A stretch of DNA of 64,000 nt from Stenopsyche tienmushanensis (GCA_008973525.1 WACJ01000404.1:1960186-2024185); one strand, 5' to 3'; positions 47,332 through 59,540 are shown, counted from the first letter of the stretch. A program made the numbers and translations. Notes: a model not told the origin generated them from the sequence alone.

Positions 47332-48159
47332 ATTAGAACTAGGGGTCCCAATCGAATATTCGAATATTCGATATTTGAATATATTTGCCCGTTTTCCAAT
47401 ATTCGTATATTAGAATATTTGTAAAATTAATCGAATATTATTCGTTATATATTTTTTAAGAAAATTGCTCGATGTTCTTCTGCCAATCGAAATAGCAACA
47501 AAGAAATGCAAAAAAGTGCCAAGTTTATTGAAATTATTTTATTGAATTTGTGTAAAGCTTATTAAAAAACTATTCAAAAATATCAATCATGCCAAAAAAG
47601 GGTGATATTTTAGATTTTTTTTTTTTTTTAGATACTGTCGATATTTTAGATACTGTCGATAAAACCAAACTCAATGACAACTGAGAGGGTTTTTTCAAAC
47701 AGCAGGCTCAATAAAAATGAAATTACGGCCAAGCTTAAATGTAGAACGTTCAATGCACTTTTTTTTTTTAAATATGTATTGCTGAAAAGTAAATAAAATT
47801 CTGATCCTTTTGATTTCGTTGAAACCAAAAACCTCAAAATTTCACTTGATTTCTAGCCTTTGTCTACGTGTTGCGCAACAGAAGATGATACTTCTCGCTC
47901 TCTTTGTGTGATGGGATCAAGAACCTTCCTTCCTGAGGGAATAAATTTATTTCTAATGAAGGGAACTTTATAGAAAAATAAGATGCTCCATTTATATTTT
48001 TATATAATAACACTAATGAATAATTCCGGGTTATATTTGAATCATCCTCGTCTACATATATAAAATATTCGAATACTCGAATATTCGAATATTTTACCAA
48101 TTTCACATTCGATATTCGAATAATTGATTTTACGAATATTTGGGACCCCTAATTAGAAC
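47332..48159. mobile_element. hAT element with ATTCG-rich ends, 812 bp plus TSDs
   Basis: The 8-bp duplication ATTAGAAC lies at 47332-47339 and 48152-48159. Termini are TAGGGGTCCCAA (47340) and its inverse TTGGGACCCCTA (ending 48151). Sub-terminal arrays of TTCGAATATTCG palindromes are present at both ends. A fragment of the hAT C-terminus is still readable on the plus strand (next feature). Related to 2535-3104. Confidence 0.9.
47671..47778 (+). pseudogene. hAT transposase C-terminal fragment
   Basis: Reads SMTTERVFSNSRLNKNEITA then KLKCRTFNALFF, the hAT dimerisation motif (TERVFS.AG........L........L). It is bounded by poly-T/poly-A tracts and the remaining coding region is deleted. Confidence 0.8.
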
Positions 48160-49500
48160 TGTATTAGTATATGCCTCTTTATATGGTTAGTTTCTATCAA
48201 ATCGAAAGTTGTGATTAGGACATTATGAACTTTTAAAAAATGATGTCAAAAAATGATCACCTAAAGACTGTCGTATGTGTGCATTCTATAAATTACCCAA
48301 ATTTTACCCTAAGTTCTGTGAAATTTCATTACATAGAAGAAAGTGCCTTCAAGAATATCATTAAAAAAATAAAGTATTGAACTAATATAATCGTTTCCCA
48401 GTAATTGTAAGAAAACAGTTTAAAAGAAGTAATCATTTAATTTATTCCTGTCAATCTATCAATACAGGTTTTTGTGTTAAGTATTTATAATATGCAGTAT
48501 TTCGCTTATAATATTTGATATTTTGAAGTTATAACAATTTTTACATGGAGAGTATTTTTCCTCACGCCCGCTTAAAGTGTGTTAAATATAGAAATATTTC
48601 CGATATTGGTTTATTTTTTTATCATTGATGAATAATGGGTATAAATGAAAACAGATAATGATGAATCTTCTTCGGTTCATCTATAACTTATTAACCCTTC
48701 CGACAAAACATTAAATTAATATGTCATAAGTTCATTCGATTCATCATATTCTTGACTATTTATACTTAAAGCTGCATTCGACACACTCATAGATGATTGC
48801 AATTTTTTCATAATACACTCACTCGCATTGTATTGTCATCTGGATCAATGTATTCATCCTAATTTACACCTTTATCAGCGAGCACAGAACTCCATATATT
48901 TATTATTTCATTAACTGCGTCCATTTAAGATGTATCTGTTGCAGTCAGAAATCGAGATCTTTTTCCAGCATTTAAAAAAATGACCTCGTTAATGACTATT
49001 GAGCTGCACAAATCATGACATTTTGACATTCATATATTATTATCTCTTGACATTAAATTCAACAAAATTTACAGACAAATAAATTTTAATGCATAAAAAG
49101 AATGCTTTATGCAAGTATTTTAACACGTATCGTATCGTGGCACCCATTGGTGACTGCCATCGATTGTTACCAATACGTCATGGCGATCATAGTTGACTGC
49201 CAATAATTAACTTGCGCCATCAATCACTCGTTAACGGAAATTAAACATGAGATATGACTGCCACGGCGTTCCTACGTAAAATGCACTTCAGAACATTAAT
49301 TGGAGTTTTTAAGATGTACGCGAGTCATGTTTATATGATTTTAGTCACTTAAAACGTTAAAAAACGGGTTTTTCGATCGTGTTTTTTTTTAGGTTAATCA
49401 TACTTAAACTTTCACCTCTATCCGATATTTCAAACCACCTATGGGGTTCATTTTTAAGGATTAACTTCAATATTTATTTATGATTTAACCAATATCTATA
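48160..49500. other. Intergenic, AT-rich
   Basis: No gene recognised. Sequence 49125-49260 contains several TGCCATCGATTG / TGACTGCCA motifs that look repetitive but could not be delimited. Confidence 0.4.
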
Positions 49501-49504
49501 CATA

Positions 49505-49674
49505 CGAAGATGATTCAAATATAAACCGGAATTTTGATGTACAAATAGAGCATTTTATTTTTCTAAATAATTATCTTCGTTAGAAATACATTTATTTCAT
49601 CGGATAGAAAGCTTCTTGATCCATCGTCACTTTTCACACAAAAAAAAATCCGGGTTATATTTGAATCCCCCTCG
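49505..49674. mobile_element. Mariner-type MITE, 170 bp
   Basis: TIRs about 30 bp: left CGAAGATGATTCAAATATAA (49505 on), right (inverted) CGAGGGGGATTCAAATATAA. The left flank is TA; the right flank TG is a probably mutated TA. The same terminal motif is embedded in the two TTCGAATATTCG hAT copies (about 2976-3010 and 48024-48056). Confidence 0.7.
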
Positions 49675-51200
49675 TGTAATTTTACCATTGTTCAAAGATA
49701 ATGTTTTTAGCCCCTTAGCGCTCGAGGTTTATAACCTATTTTTCTTTTCTACGAAAATATAAATCATGTGTGGCTATTTTTTGTAATCTGTACGTAAAGT
49801 ATTAACACACGTCATTATCTCAGTTAAAAAATTAGCTATAATTTATCATCCCTATATACAAATACATAATATACAACAAAATTTGTATGATGGCACAATG
49901 GTTCATTTTTTTTAAATATGGCGTGTTAATCTAATTAACGTATAGAATTCTCTAATAAATATGGAAACATATTCAATAATCTTCTTTAAACTTATTAATA
50001 ACAATAAAATTTGATCTAAATTTATTTAATCCCAATTTAAATACATTTTTGCATATAAAAATGAAATACAAATTCATACAGTCGGGCCAATCGAAGGCTC
50101 CCTGGAATCATGCAACAATAGTGAAATTCCTCTTCGTCGTTCGTAAAATCGACGTAATCTGAAATAACTACAAATATTTGCTTGTCATTAAGTTCGGTGC
50201 ATACGAAGCTAGTTTACAAGCCGGGACGAAAATGCCAATAAGTTAGTAGACTAGTATGGTTAGTTCCGTTTTTAGCTAAAAATTAGCTTAAAAATGAAGC
50301 TAGCTCTGTTCACACAAAGCTAGAGTTGCTGGCTTGCTGATTTGTAGGCGATCGCTCGTTCTGCTAGCTTGAAAACTGCCCTCGAATACACCGAATATAA
50401 GATCTTCATTATAAATAAATAAATATTTCTATTACAGGTCAATTGCATCTGACAAAATTAATATTTTATTAATTTCCATGATCAATAATACACATTATTA
50501 TGACGCATATAATGATCCTTTATCTTTATAAAAAGCAACATTTTGCTAACTAATAAACAATAAAACTCACAGTGTAGAACAAAAATACTTTGCATGATAA
50601 TTGGAGTTCCTCACAGGAGTTATCTCCGCAAACCATATTTGAAATAGCATAGTATTGTTTTAAATTATGCGTTTTCTATTATAAGATATGTATTTTTTTA
50701 TCCGTTCTTCGGAGTGGTTTGACAGAGCGATGGGCGTAAAAAATAAATGTATGTTTTGTCTTCTTTAAACTTATCGTATTATTTCAAAAGCATGTAAAAG
50801 GTAATCAAATTCGATAAATTCTATTCTAAAATTAAATTATGTCATTTACGTGTCTTTAAATTTAGCTATGTTATTGAGAACTTACAACGAATGAGCATCG
50901 ATCGCGAGTTCACAGCGGCGATCTTTCGCTATCCCGGTACTGGCGTCGCCTTTCAGGTCGTATCGTGATTGATGTCAATTAATTATTCATTTCCTCCTCT
51001 TCGACGAAAGCACCTTCGGCACGTTCTGCAACAGACGCACAGTGATGAAATACATTTCTCGATCAGATCGTACGAAAACTCAAAAGGGATCAACAATAAA
51101 AATGTATACATTTTTTTAAACATTACATTTATTAATTAGTAATCGACATACATGTTAGATATTCAAATGTCATACCTCCGCATCGATCGCGAGTGATTTT
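49675..51200. other. AT-rich DNA downstream of let-7
   Basis: This would be the 3' part of the let-7 host transcript or intergenic. I looked here for the mir-125 sequence (minus-strand transcription) and did not see it. No protein gene recognised. Confidence 0.4.
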
Positions 51201-51763
51201 TTGTCGTTTAACGTAAACGACTGTTTTTATTTTATTGTAACATTGTAATCCGTTCGAATGCGTATTGAATGTGGATTTGAAAGGTTCGATCTGCAACCGC
51301 GCCGGTGCATACCGGTGTGCATTTTTTCCGCGTGCGCGTTTCGCGAGGACGGAAGAGCCCCCGTAGGGGTGCGAAGGTAGAAATTACCTCTATCGAGGCG
51401 CATATCCATTGTTAGTTTTTTGCTGCACGGGAACATGACAAAATTTGTCTGCGCCACTATTTTTTACGCGCAGAAAAAAGGGGAGACCTCCGCGAGAGGC
51501 CGTCGACGGGGCGCGGAATAAAAAAACGAAACGCGAACGGACGACACCGACGCGGGGTCGCGCGAAGCCCGAGGAGTCCTCTCGTTCCCTCTCTCGTCTC
51601 GCTCTTCCCGGCGACGATTCCCGAAATCGCGAACGACGCGCGCGACCGCCCGACCGACCGCGCGGAGACGAGCGCATTTACCTTCGACCTTCCGGAGGAG
51701 GAGGACGTCCGGGAGCGTCCGAGCCCCGGGATCTTCTTGGAGGTTCTCGGACGAGTGTCGCAC

Positions 51764-51850
51764 GGCAGCTGGGAAAGTTAGCAGGCTGTACAGTCGCCGT
51801 AAAGTGGTGTAATTCTGATCTATACAACCTACTACCTCATCCAGCCGCCG
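51764..51850 (-). ncRNA. let-7: let-7 microRNA precursor
   Basis: The minus strand carries the 20 invariant bases TGAGGTAGTAGGTTGTATAG, with the 5' end at 51839 and base 20 at 51820. The 3' arm CTGTACAGCCTGCTAACTTT (51793 down to 51774) is the typical let-7 star arm. The two arms pair almost continuously, and a 10-bp lower stem (CGGCGGCTGG with CCAGCTGCCG) extends below them, with a loop of about 25-30 nt. let-7 silences targets such as lin-28/lin-41/abrupt-type mRNAs through Argonaute in the cytoplasm and times the juvenile-to-adult transition (family knowledge). In this copy base 21 is A, where U is usual. It lies about 180 nt downstream of mir-100, as in other bilaterians. Confidence 0.97.
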
Positions 51851-51949
51851 GCCTTCTTCCGTGAGGTCTCGAGCCGGCGAGCGAACGATCGGCGCGCGCT
51901 CTAAACGATCTCATTCAAAAACAGTCAAGCGAAAAAAAGCAGAAATTTC

Positions 51950-52050
51950 CCCTCACAACTGTACCTCGTATAACCGAGCTTGTGAAGACAACGCGAATGA
52001 ATTGATTATCAAAATGGACACAAGTTCGGATCTACGGGTTGCAGCGATCG
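51950..52050 (-). ncRNA. mir-100: mir-100 microRNA precursor
   Basis: The minus strand at 52040-52019 contains AACCCGTAGATCCGAACTTG followed by TG, identical to the deeply conserved miR-100 mature sequence (the GUAGAUCC form). The 3' arm CAAGCTCGGTTATACGAGGT (51982-51963) pairs with it with few mismatches across a loop of about 30 nt. miR-100 is the 5'-most member of the mir-100/let-7/mir-125 complex and is co-transcribed with let-7; expression in insects is induced around metamorphosis by ecdysteroid signalling (family knowledge). Confidence 0.97.
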
Positions 52051-52680
52051 GGAAAAACCTAAAGGTCGCAAAATAAAAGGAACAAATGAAAACATCGAGA
52101 GAGAACAGCATGCGATACTTGCGAGTCCGCCTCTCCCTCCCTCGCCCGCAGTCCGGAGGGACTCCTTCGTCCTCGTCTCGAATCTGAAACGACAGACCGT
52201 CCGAACTGGACCGCGGAGTCTCGGAGCTCGAGCTCGAGACCGGCCGTCCGGACGCACCTGCCGACGGAGACGGAGGCCTCCGACGACCCGGAGGACGGGG
52301 GTCGGCGCCCTCGCCGCCCGCGGGGCGGAGGTCGGCGACGTCCGTCGGGCCGAGTCCGGAACCGGTGCGATGCTCGCGCGGCAAATTTGAATAATCTTAC
52401 AATCGCCGCGTCGGAGGAGATTCGATCGCGACTCCGACGACGACGCCGAAGGGACGCGCGGCCCCCGAAGGAAGGACGGCGACGCGCGCCGAGTCGACCG
52501 ACGACGGGACTCTCGAGCGGGAAACGGGTTTCGCTCGCCGGACGGGTTCGACGCCCGCGGGGAGAGCGGCGAGAGCGGGGGGAGCGGGAGAACGGGGGGA
52601 GCGGGAGAGCGGGAGCGGCGAGATCTCACCCCCCGGCCGGCGAGCGGGCGGCGGCGCGGCGGCGACGAGACGCGGCAACA

Positions 52681-52714
52681 CTGCGACTGCGACTGCGACT
52701 GCGACTGCGACTGC
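52681..52714. repeat. CTGCGA hexamer tandem repeat
   Basis: Five perfect CTGCGA units plus CTGC inside the CpG island. Confidence 0.9.
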
Positions 52715-55700
52715 ACCGGCTCGCCTTGAACCCGGCGCGCCCCGCCGTTCGCCTGACGACCGATCCGGCGGAGGCTCGCCTTCCGCGGGACCGAGCCCCG
52801 GTCTCCGGGCTCCGGACGCCGCTCGGAAGCGGAAGGAGGGATCCGCCCTCCCTCCGAGATTCCGAGCGAAACGATGTTGCGACGCTCCGGCGTGCGATTC
52901 GCGACTGATTTTTTTGACGCCCGGCCGCAGAATGCGCGTCTATTTTGCGTCGAGATGCACTTTCACACGCTCCCATTATTTACGTTCGAAAGGTGGCATT
53001 CTGCAATAAAAAAAAGCGAACGCAGACGTCACCCTCGCGGAGCGTCCCCGGGAGCGCTCCCGTCTCGCGGCGACACCCGTCGGAGACGAGATCTCGGGGG
53101 TCGAGTCTTTTCTCGGTTTTTTTCTCGCGGAGCCGCTCTCTTCCGAGGGACGCGTCGACTGTTAAAAAATGGTTCATTTTTTCGTCGAAATCGATAAAAA
53201 AATAAACATTTTTTGCGACGTCTCCTTTCGTTCGCTCTGTGAGAATTTCTACGCATTCGTCGCGTCGAAGAGCTCTCGCGCTCTCTCGTCGTGTTCGATT
53301 CGAAGTCGCCGTCGACGCACCGGGACCAATCGCTCCCGATGCGAGGGCGATCATTCGACTGCTCTCGAATGTCGAAGGACTTCTTCGAAACGTCTGCGCG
53401 CAGTCGGGATCGTAAAATCTGAAATTAAAAAATGCATCGATCTCGGCCCTCTCGCGACGCGAACTCGTCGCAGACTGCCGTCTTTCGAGTCGAAGTTGCG
53501 AAACGAAACGGGAACGGGATCGAAAGTCTCGGCGGACGTCCGCGGAGCCGCCGCCGGAGTTTCGAAGTGACTTTTTTGCGAGAGCGCGGCGGCCGTCCCG
53601 CAAAACAAATTGAGAATCCGCGCACACCGCAGCGAACGGTTTTTTTGCGCCGATATACCGTTACCTGCAGATTAAAATCCTAAAGAGTGCAAAAAAGTGT
53701 GTTTTTTAGCATTCATTGTGTTTCCCTAAAACTGTAAAAAAAACAAAACCCCACCGATGACGGAAGACGCGTATTATTGTTATTTTTTTGTCGCTCGGGT
53801 CGCTTCCGAACGACGCAGCGCGGGAACTACCCCATCGAATGTGAGGTGAATGCGAAGGCTGATTTTAAATTTATGTGGGTCAAATCGGGGAACGGGTCGC
53901 GTCGCACGGCGGAGATCACATTTCGCTCCGTCGATCGGCGGGAAGCGCTGCGATCCGTCCGACCGGTCGACGGTCGGTCCGATCTCGTCCTCGCCCTCCC
54001 TCCGCCCGGCCGGACTTCGGTCGGACGCGGAATACGCGCGTGCGATCGCTTTCCGAGAAACGAAGAGATAATTCCGAGAACGGACTAAAAAATGCGCAAG
54101 GACGCGAAGAGCGTCCGCCTGCGCCGAGAGCGACGAAAAAAACGCCACAGGGATAGCAAAAAAATGGCACAGACCTAATCCGAGCGCAGTTATCTCGGCA
54201 GCCTTCGGACACGCTAACCTACATCTTTTTTTATGGCGCACACCTCATAACGCATCTCGCGTTCCCCGGGCGCACCGAGGAAGACCGCTCTTCGGTCCGA
54301 TCGTCGTCTCGCCGCGGAGCTAAAGCGTGTTTCGTTCAAATTTCTAAGTCTATCAATCTAAACGATATGAAACAGTCCGTCTTATCTTCTCTCCATTTCA
54401 GCGGTTAAACGTTTCATTTTTGTATCTTCGATGTGTTATAGTTTCGCATCGATCGTATCTTTCGCCTCTCCCCGCGCCTGCGAGGGAGCATTGTTTTTTT
54501 CATTTCGACGATCTCCCTCGCGATCCGTCCTTCCTTCGATATCGGGAGAGAATTATCCCGCCCGGAGGCCGTCCGACCCCGGGATCCGCGAGAGGGGACG
54601 ACCGTGGATCGCCGAGGCCTCGTCCTCCGATCGCGGAGCGACGACGTCGAGCGCTCTCGTCGAGACTGCGAACTGTTTACCTAGCGGGCTCGGAACGGCC
54701 GATAATAGAAAAAAAACTAACCGTACGGTATATTTATATTATACACTTTTTGCACGTTGCTCAACATTTGTTACGCCATTTTGCATTATGAGAGAGAGAA
54801 AAAAAATAGAAAAAATCGTTGCTAAACGTCTGGCGAATCTGGGTCAATATCATCCGTAAACCGGTTTGCGTACGCGTTTATTGATATACGCGCAGACAGA
54901 CGTGTCCGCGACGCGGGGCGAACCTCCGCCGGGAGCCGACGGGACTCGTCCGGGAGGGCGCCGGGTCCGAGCGACGGGAGGGCGAGAGGACGAGAGGGCG
55001 AGAGGACGGAGAGAAGTCCGAGACCGGACGCGCGAGGTCGCGTTGCGAAACGCCCGTCTGGAGGCTGTCTGCGGCTCCGACATTTCTCCTCTCGGTCTCG
55101 AGGGTCGACCGCGGACGTTCGCTTCCGCGTCTCGTTCGAGACGTCCGCGCTCCGATTCCGCGGCCGATCCCGCCGTTCGAAAGTTTCGAACCGTTCGCTT
55201 CGAGGATCTCGATTCGAAAGAAGTGCGAACCTCCGCGCGGGTCCGAAATTTTTCATCCGGAGCGTTTCGTCGCTGTCGACATTTTTCATGCCGCTTTCGA
55301 ATCGAAACTCGGTCGCGGCGTCGGAGCGAGGCGGGCCCGCGACCCGAGCGAGTCCCCGCTCTCCCGAGGCCGCTCGCCGTCCCGGGCGAACCGGCGAACA
55401 GCGGAGACTCGGAGGCGGTCCGGCGGGACCCGCGCGACTCCCGAAGGATTCCAGTCGAAAATATGTAACGCGTGATTCACAAATGAGCATCTCCGATACT
55501 GAAAAAATCAATACGACGTGGAATTTTAAATATTTTGTCTTTTAATATAAACAGTGCCGTGCGACGACGCAACGTTCGGGCGATCGTTTTTTATGCAAAA
55601 ACGTATAATATAATGGTTATTTTGAGAGATCGCGTTGACAAACGGGCCCGGTCGGGTCGCGCGCTCCGCCCCCGAGCGGCGGTCGGGCGGCGGTCGCCCG

Positions 55701-56201
55701 GCGGTCGCCTCGCGGTCGTCCCTCGGTCGGGCGACTCGCGGCCCGCCCGGCGTGTCGGATGAATCATCGCCCGAGCGGAGTGGATCGTTCCGCTCGAGAG
55801 TCGCGCGAGTGCCGCGCGGCCGCGAGGCGAGGGGGGCGGAGGGCGGGGGCGTCTAGACGGCTCGACAGCGGGTCGTCGACCCCGCGGAGCAATCCCGGCT
55901 TTTGCACTGCCCAAATTCGTCTAGTCGAGTCTAGTTCGCGTCTGCGACAGCGCTTCCGACACTGGGGGCCGCGCGAAAGGGTCGCCCTCTCGTTCGTCCC
56001 TTTCCGAATGTTTTTTCGCGTTCGCTTTGGAATTCGCGCACCTTCGCGAAAAACGAAACTCGACGTCCGATCGGTGGGAAGCTTCACTTCTTTCCGGTTC
56101 AGTCGACGGTTCTGTTGAAAAATGAATAAACCTGTTGAAAAACATTCGACGTCGACGTCGGAGTCGACCGTCCGTCGAGAGCGCAGACGGACGGATCGCC
56201 C

Positions 56202-56249
56202 CGGAGCGACGCGATCGCTTCGGAGCGACGCGATCGCTTCGGAGCGATC
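56202..56249. repeat. 19-bp tandem repeat
   Basis: Two perfect copies of CGGAGCGACGCGATCGCTT and a partial third (CGGAGCGATCG). No function assigned. Confidence 0.9.
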
Positions 56250-58830
56250 GTCTCGGAGCTCGGTCGGCGTCGGCGCGCGATCGCGGAGATCCGCTTCGCG
56301 CTCGGAGATCGACACCGTTGCATTGTTCGCCTGAAAAGCAGGTTTGTTTTCATGCGAAAATTTAAATAATGTAAATTGAAAATCGCCCGCGCTCCGGATC
56401 GTCTGACCCGCACCGCTCGCAGTCTCGGACGGACCGTCCTTATGTTTTAGACGATTTGCAATACGCGTTCGCCAAATTTGCGTTAAAAAAAATACATTTG
56501 AATAGCGTAGGCAGAGTAAACTCGAAAAGATAAGATATGAATGAACGATATTCATTGTTGTGTCCCGAAAGTGCAGACCGTTCGCAGTCGAGTCGGCGGA
56601 TATTTTTGCCCGCGTGCGTTGACTCTCGCGGATACCCCATTATCTGCTATCCGCGTCTCGATTTGAAATTCAATCGACCGTTCGAATCTACGCGAATCTA
56701 CGCGTCCGGCGCGGAAGAAAACAAACGTGACTATATTTCGGCGAAAATGAATCGGAATATCGAAGCGCTCCTGCGGAGAATCCGTCCTTCGGCGAGTCGA
56801 CGATCCGGGGAAGCGTCCGCCGGTTCCGACGGCCGCCGCGAGGAATCCTGAAAGAAAAACAACAAACTGAGTTAATGAAATCGAGCGACGAGAATAGTCT
56901 GGAAATTCTCAAAGGGTCGGAGAACCCGGAAGGATATCGGAAATTTCCTACAGTGAAAACCTAGCAAATTCCGCAAAACGTATTCGATAACCGGCCAATT
57001 TTGATAAATCTGCTTATTTTTAAATAAAATAAATAAATTCGGAGACGGTCCGACGCGACAGATCGGTTCGAACGAACGCTCGCGAACGGAAGGCGCGGAT
57101 GCGACGATCGAAATGTTTTTCAAGAAAACGATATATATACTAACAAATACGCCAATATAAATAAAACACATCAACATTTATATCAAACTTTTCGACATAC
57201 CGAGCTTCGAGATCCATCATTGCGATTAAATAACTATATCAAACAATTAAAATGTGCGGTAGAATCAAATCTAAGCATCGTTTTACATCGACGAAAGTGC
57301 AACATCATACTTGCGAGATGGGACGATGCAAATTTTTCAACACCGCGACGATAAACAGACGAGATTCGAGAACAGAGAATCAAATAATGCAAAATACTCA
57401 TATGATGATAGCATGCGCCGAATGTCGAATGCAAACATCGATATGTCGCTAATATCTGCGGAACGATTACAATTATTTACAAACAGTGCTAATAGATCGC
57501 TCAGAATTAACATCCTTTTTGAAGTACAGCGCGATCAGTCCGGGAGCGATTCTGGCAGCTCGAGCATAATGATATAAACAAACCCAATAAAATCAAACAT
57601 GTGGAATTTAGCTGAAATATGATGATTTATGCTTTATTACATTCTGACGAGTGGGAAGAATCGAGTACGAAAATAAAACTGGAACGGCCTTTGGAATATA
57701 TTTCATACTAGATTATGTTCTTGTAAGAATCATACTGGATATCGTAAAATGAGTCGTCGATGAAAAATACCAACGGTATTCGTCCATACGGACGAAAGTG
57801 TAACCGGGTGGATGAGGACGATGTTTACCTACGCGGACGCATTGGCAAATAACAATTTTGCTTGGAATTTCGTCCATGACAAAATTTTACAAGGCTGTCG
57901 AGACGATCGGGCGTCGGAAGTGACATCGAGATCGGACGAAAGACGAACGAAGGTCGTTTCGAGTGCTCGAGAAGAGCGAGAAGATCGATCGTTCGAATCA
58001 GATAAACGAGTTCGATACGACGAAAGGAAACGAGATCGATTTTAAAAACGTCTACGATGATAAATTCTGCCCGTTGACGATGGAACGAATGCTGATAGCT
58101 CGACGAGTGCGAGCTCAATCGACTCGAATATACTCAAATACAATCTAATTAATTTTATTTGAGTATTTTTGAAGATTTACAAGCGGTCGTTCAAAAACGA
58201 GCCGGATGATGTTAGACATTCGAGAAGATCCGTCGATTGTTCGCGGACAAGTTAGAACGATCGGTTTTGATATTTCTCGGTCGAACGTCGCACGTGCGAG
58301 AGAAAGATCCTGTCGCAAGAATTCGGTTATTATTTTAAAACTGAAAGTACAAATCCAAAAATGGCATTCTATTTGTACAGTTTGAGCGACGGTGCGACGC
58401 TATGACGATGGCACGTTATGTTGCGGTAGTGTTGCGGTGACCAGTTGAGCAACCCGTCTTATGCAACGCGGGCCGATATCGCAACGAGCGTCTCGTCTAG
58501 CATAACAATTTTTTTTCGCAATCCTACTCTGTGTCACGATGTCGATTTCGACGACTGTTATGACGGCGAAGGCCGGACGCGAACCGGCGATCCTGGACCC
58601 GGAGCCGGCTGATAGCCGACGGAAACAGAAGAGAAAGCTTCGTCGATCCGTCTCTCCGACGGAATCGAGCTTCCGAAGGGCGACGGATCGCGATCGACGC
58701 TCGCGAGCTGATCGTCCCTCTCGTTACGATCGGAAAAAAACAAACGGCATTCGCATCCGACCCGACTGAAGATCTATAAAAACCATCTTCGCTTGCGACG
58801 AAGCGTGTCGAAAATCACACAGGTCGTAAC

Positions 58831-59540
58831 TCCACGTGAGCTGTAAATATTATATTTGTACATTATCAAACAAAATATGCCCCAGAGAGTTGAACAACCC
58901 TGACGAGATATTGTTCAGTTCCAGCTAATAAAGTCTTAATACATAGGCTATCGACGAGTTTGGAAACGCCTAGCGTATTATCGGATTGTATTTAAAAACA
59001 TAACAATTCACCCATTACAAATCATTTATTTTATTTTATTTCAATGCTAATCTCCTTCTACTTAACATTACATCATAATTATACTCGAATGTTAATACAA
59101 AGGTAGGAAAAAAATAAGGAGTTTAGAGAGTAATTCTCGCTCTATCTGTTGCTTTTTATAATGAATAGACGTTGTGAAAAATTTAAATCGCGTTGCAACT
59201 TTTTTTTTCACTTTAAAAAACGGTTATTTTACGCAACTCTCTTCAAAGTTTACAATGGCAAAATTCGCCGAATAATATCATGGTTCGTACCTGTATCGTT
59301 ACAATACGAATTTAAGGCATTTCGATCAGGGAAATTGCTGAAGATGAAAATAATATTTCTATAAAGGTAGTAGTAAATTTTAACATCAGAAGACACCAGA
59401 AATTGATAATTTAGATGGCAGAAAAAGACCGGACCTCAAGAATCTACTAGGAATGTATTATATTACGTCCAAAATCATCCTGCAGATTCTAAGTTGACCG
59501 CAAAATTGAAAGAAACTTGATCACCTAATGCTAGGATACC
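58831..59540. other. Intergenic, AT-rich
   Basis: The sequence beyond the CpG island is AT-rich with no recognised gene. A TATAAAA at about 58774 (plus) lies just inside the island edge and an AATAAAG at about 58926 lies nearby, but no transcript can be supported. Confidence 0.4.

Larger units (their letters stand above)
51200..58830 (-). promoter_or_regulatory. 7.6-kb CpG-rich island containing the mir-100/let-7 cluster; probable host-transcript promoter region
   Basis: Composition shifts from AT-rich to GC- and CpG-rich at about 51.2 kb and back at about 58.8 kb. The many long overlapping open frames on all strands (for example 52716-52009, 56555-55764, 55511-54822, all minus) are rich in Arg, Ser, Ala, Pro and Gly. 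They show no domain and are a by-product of stop-poor GC-rich DNA. Two microRNA hairpins lie on the minus strand at the left end, so transcription runs from the island toward lower coordinates. The bulk of the island (52.1-58.8 kb) is thus upstream of or within the 5' part of the let-7-complex primary transcript. No TATA box or ecdysone element could be assigned with confidence. Confidence 0.6.

Noticed and set aside
47925..47945. TTCCTGAGGGA-like string as a mir-125 seed
   Set aside because: It shares only a partial seed match, the rest of the mature sequence is absent, and it lies inside a hAT element.
52009..52716. 235-codon open frame on the minus strand (and similar long frames at 55764-56555, 54822-55511 and 52980-53627) as protein genes
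   Set aside because: All are Arg/Ser/Pro/Ala-rich, overlap each other on both strands, have no domain or splice structure, and arise where GC-rich DNA has few stop codons. The 235-codon frame also overlaps the mir-100 hairpin.
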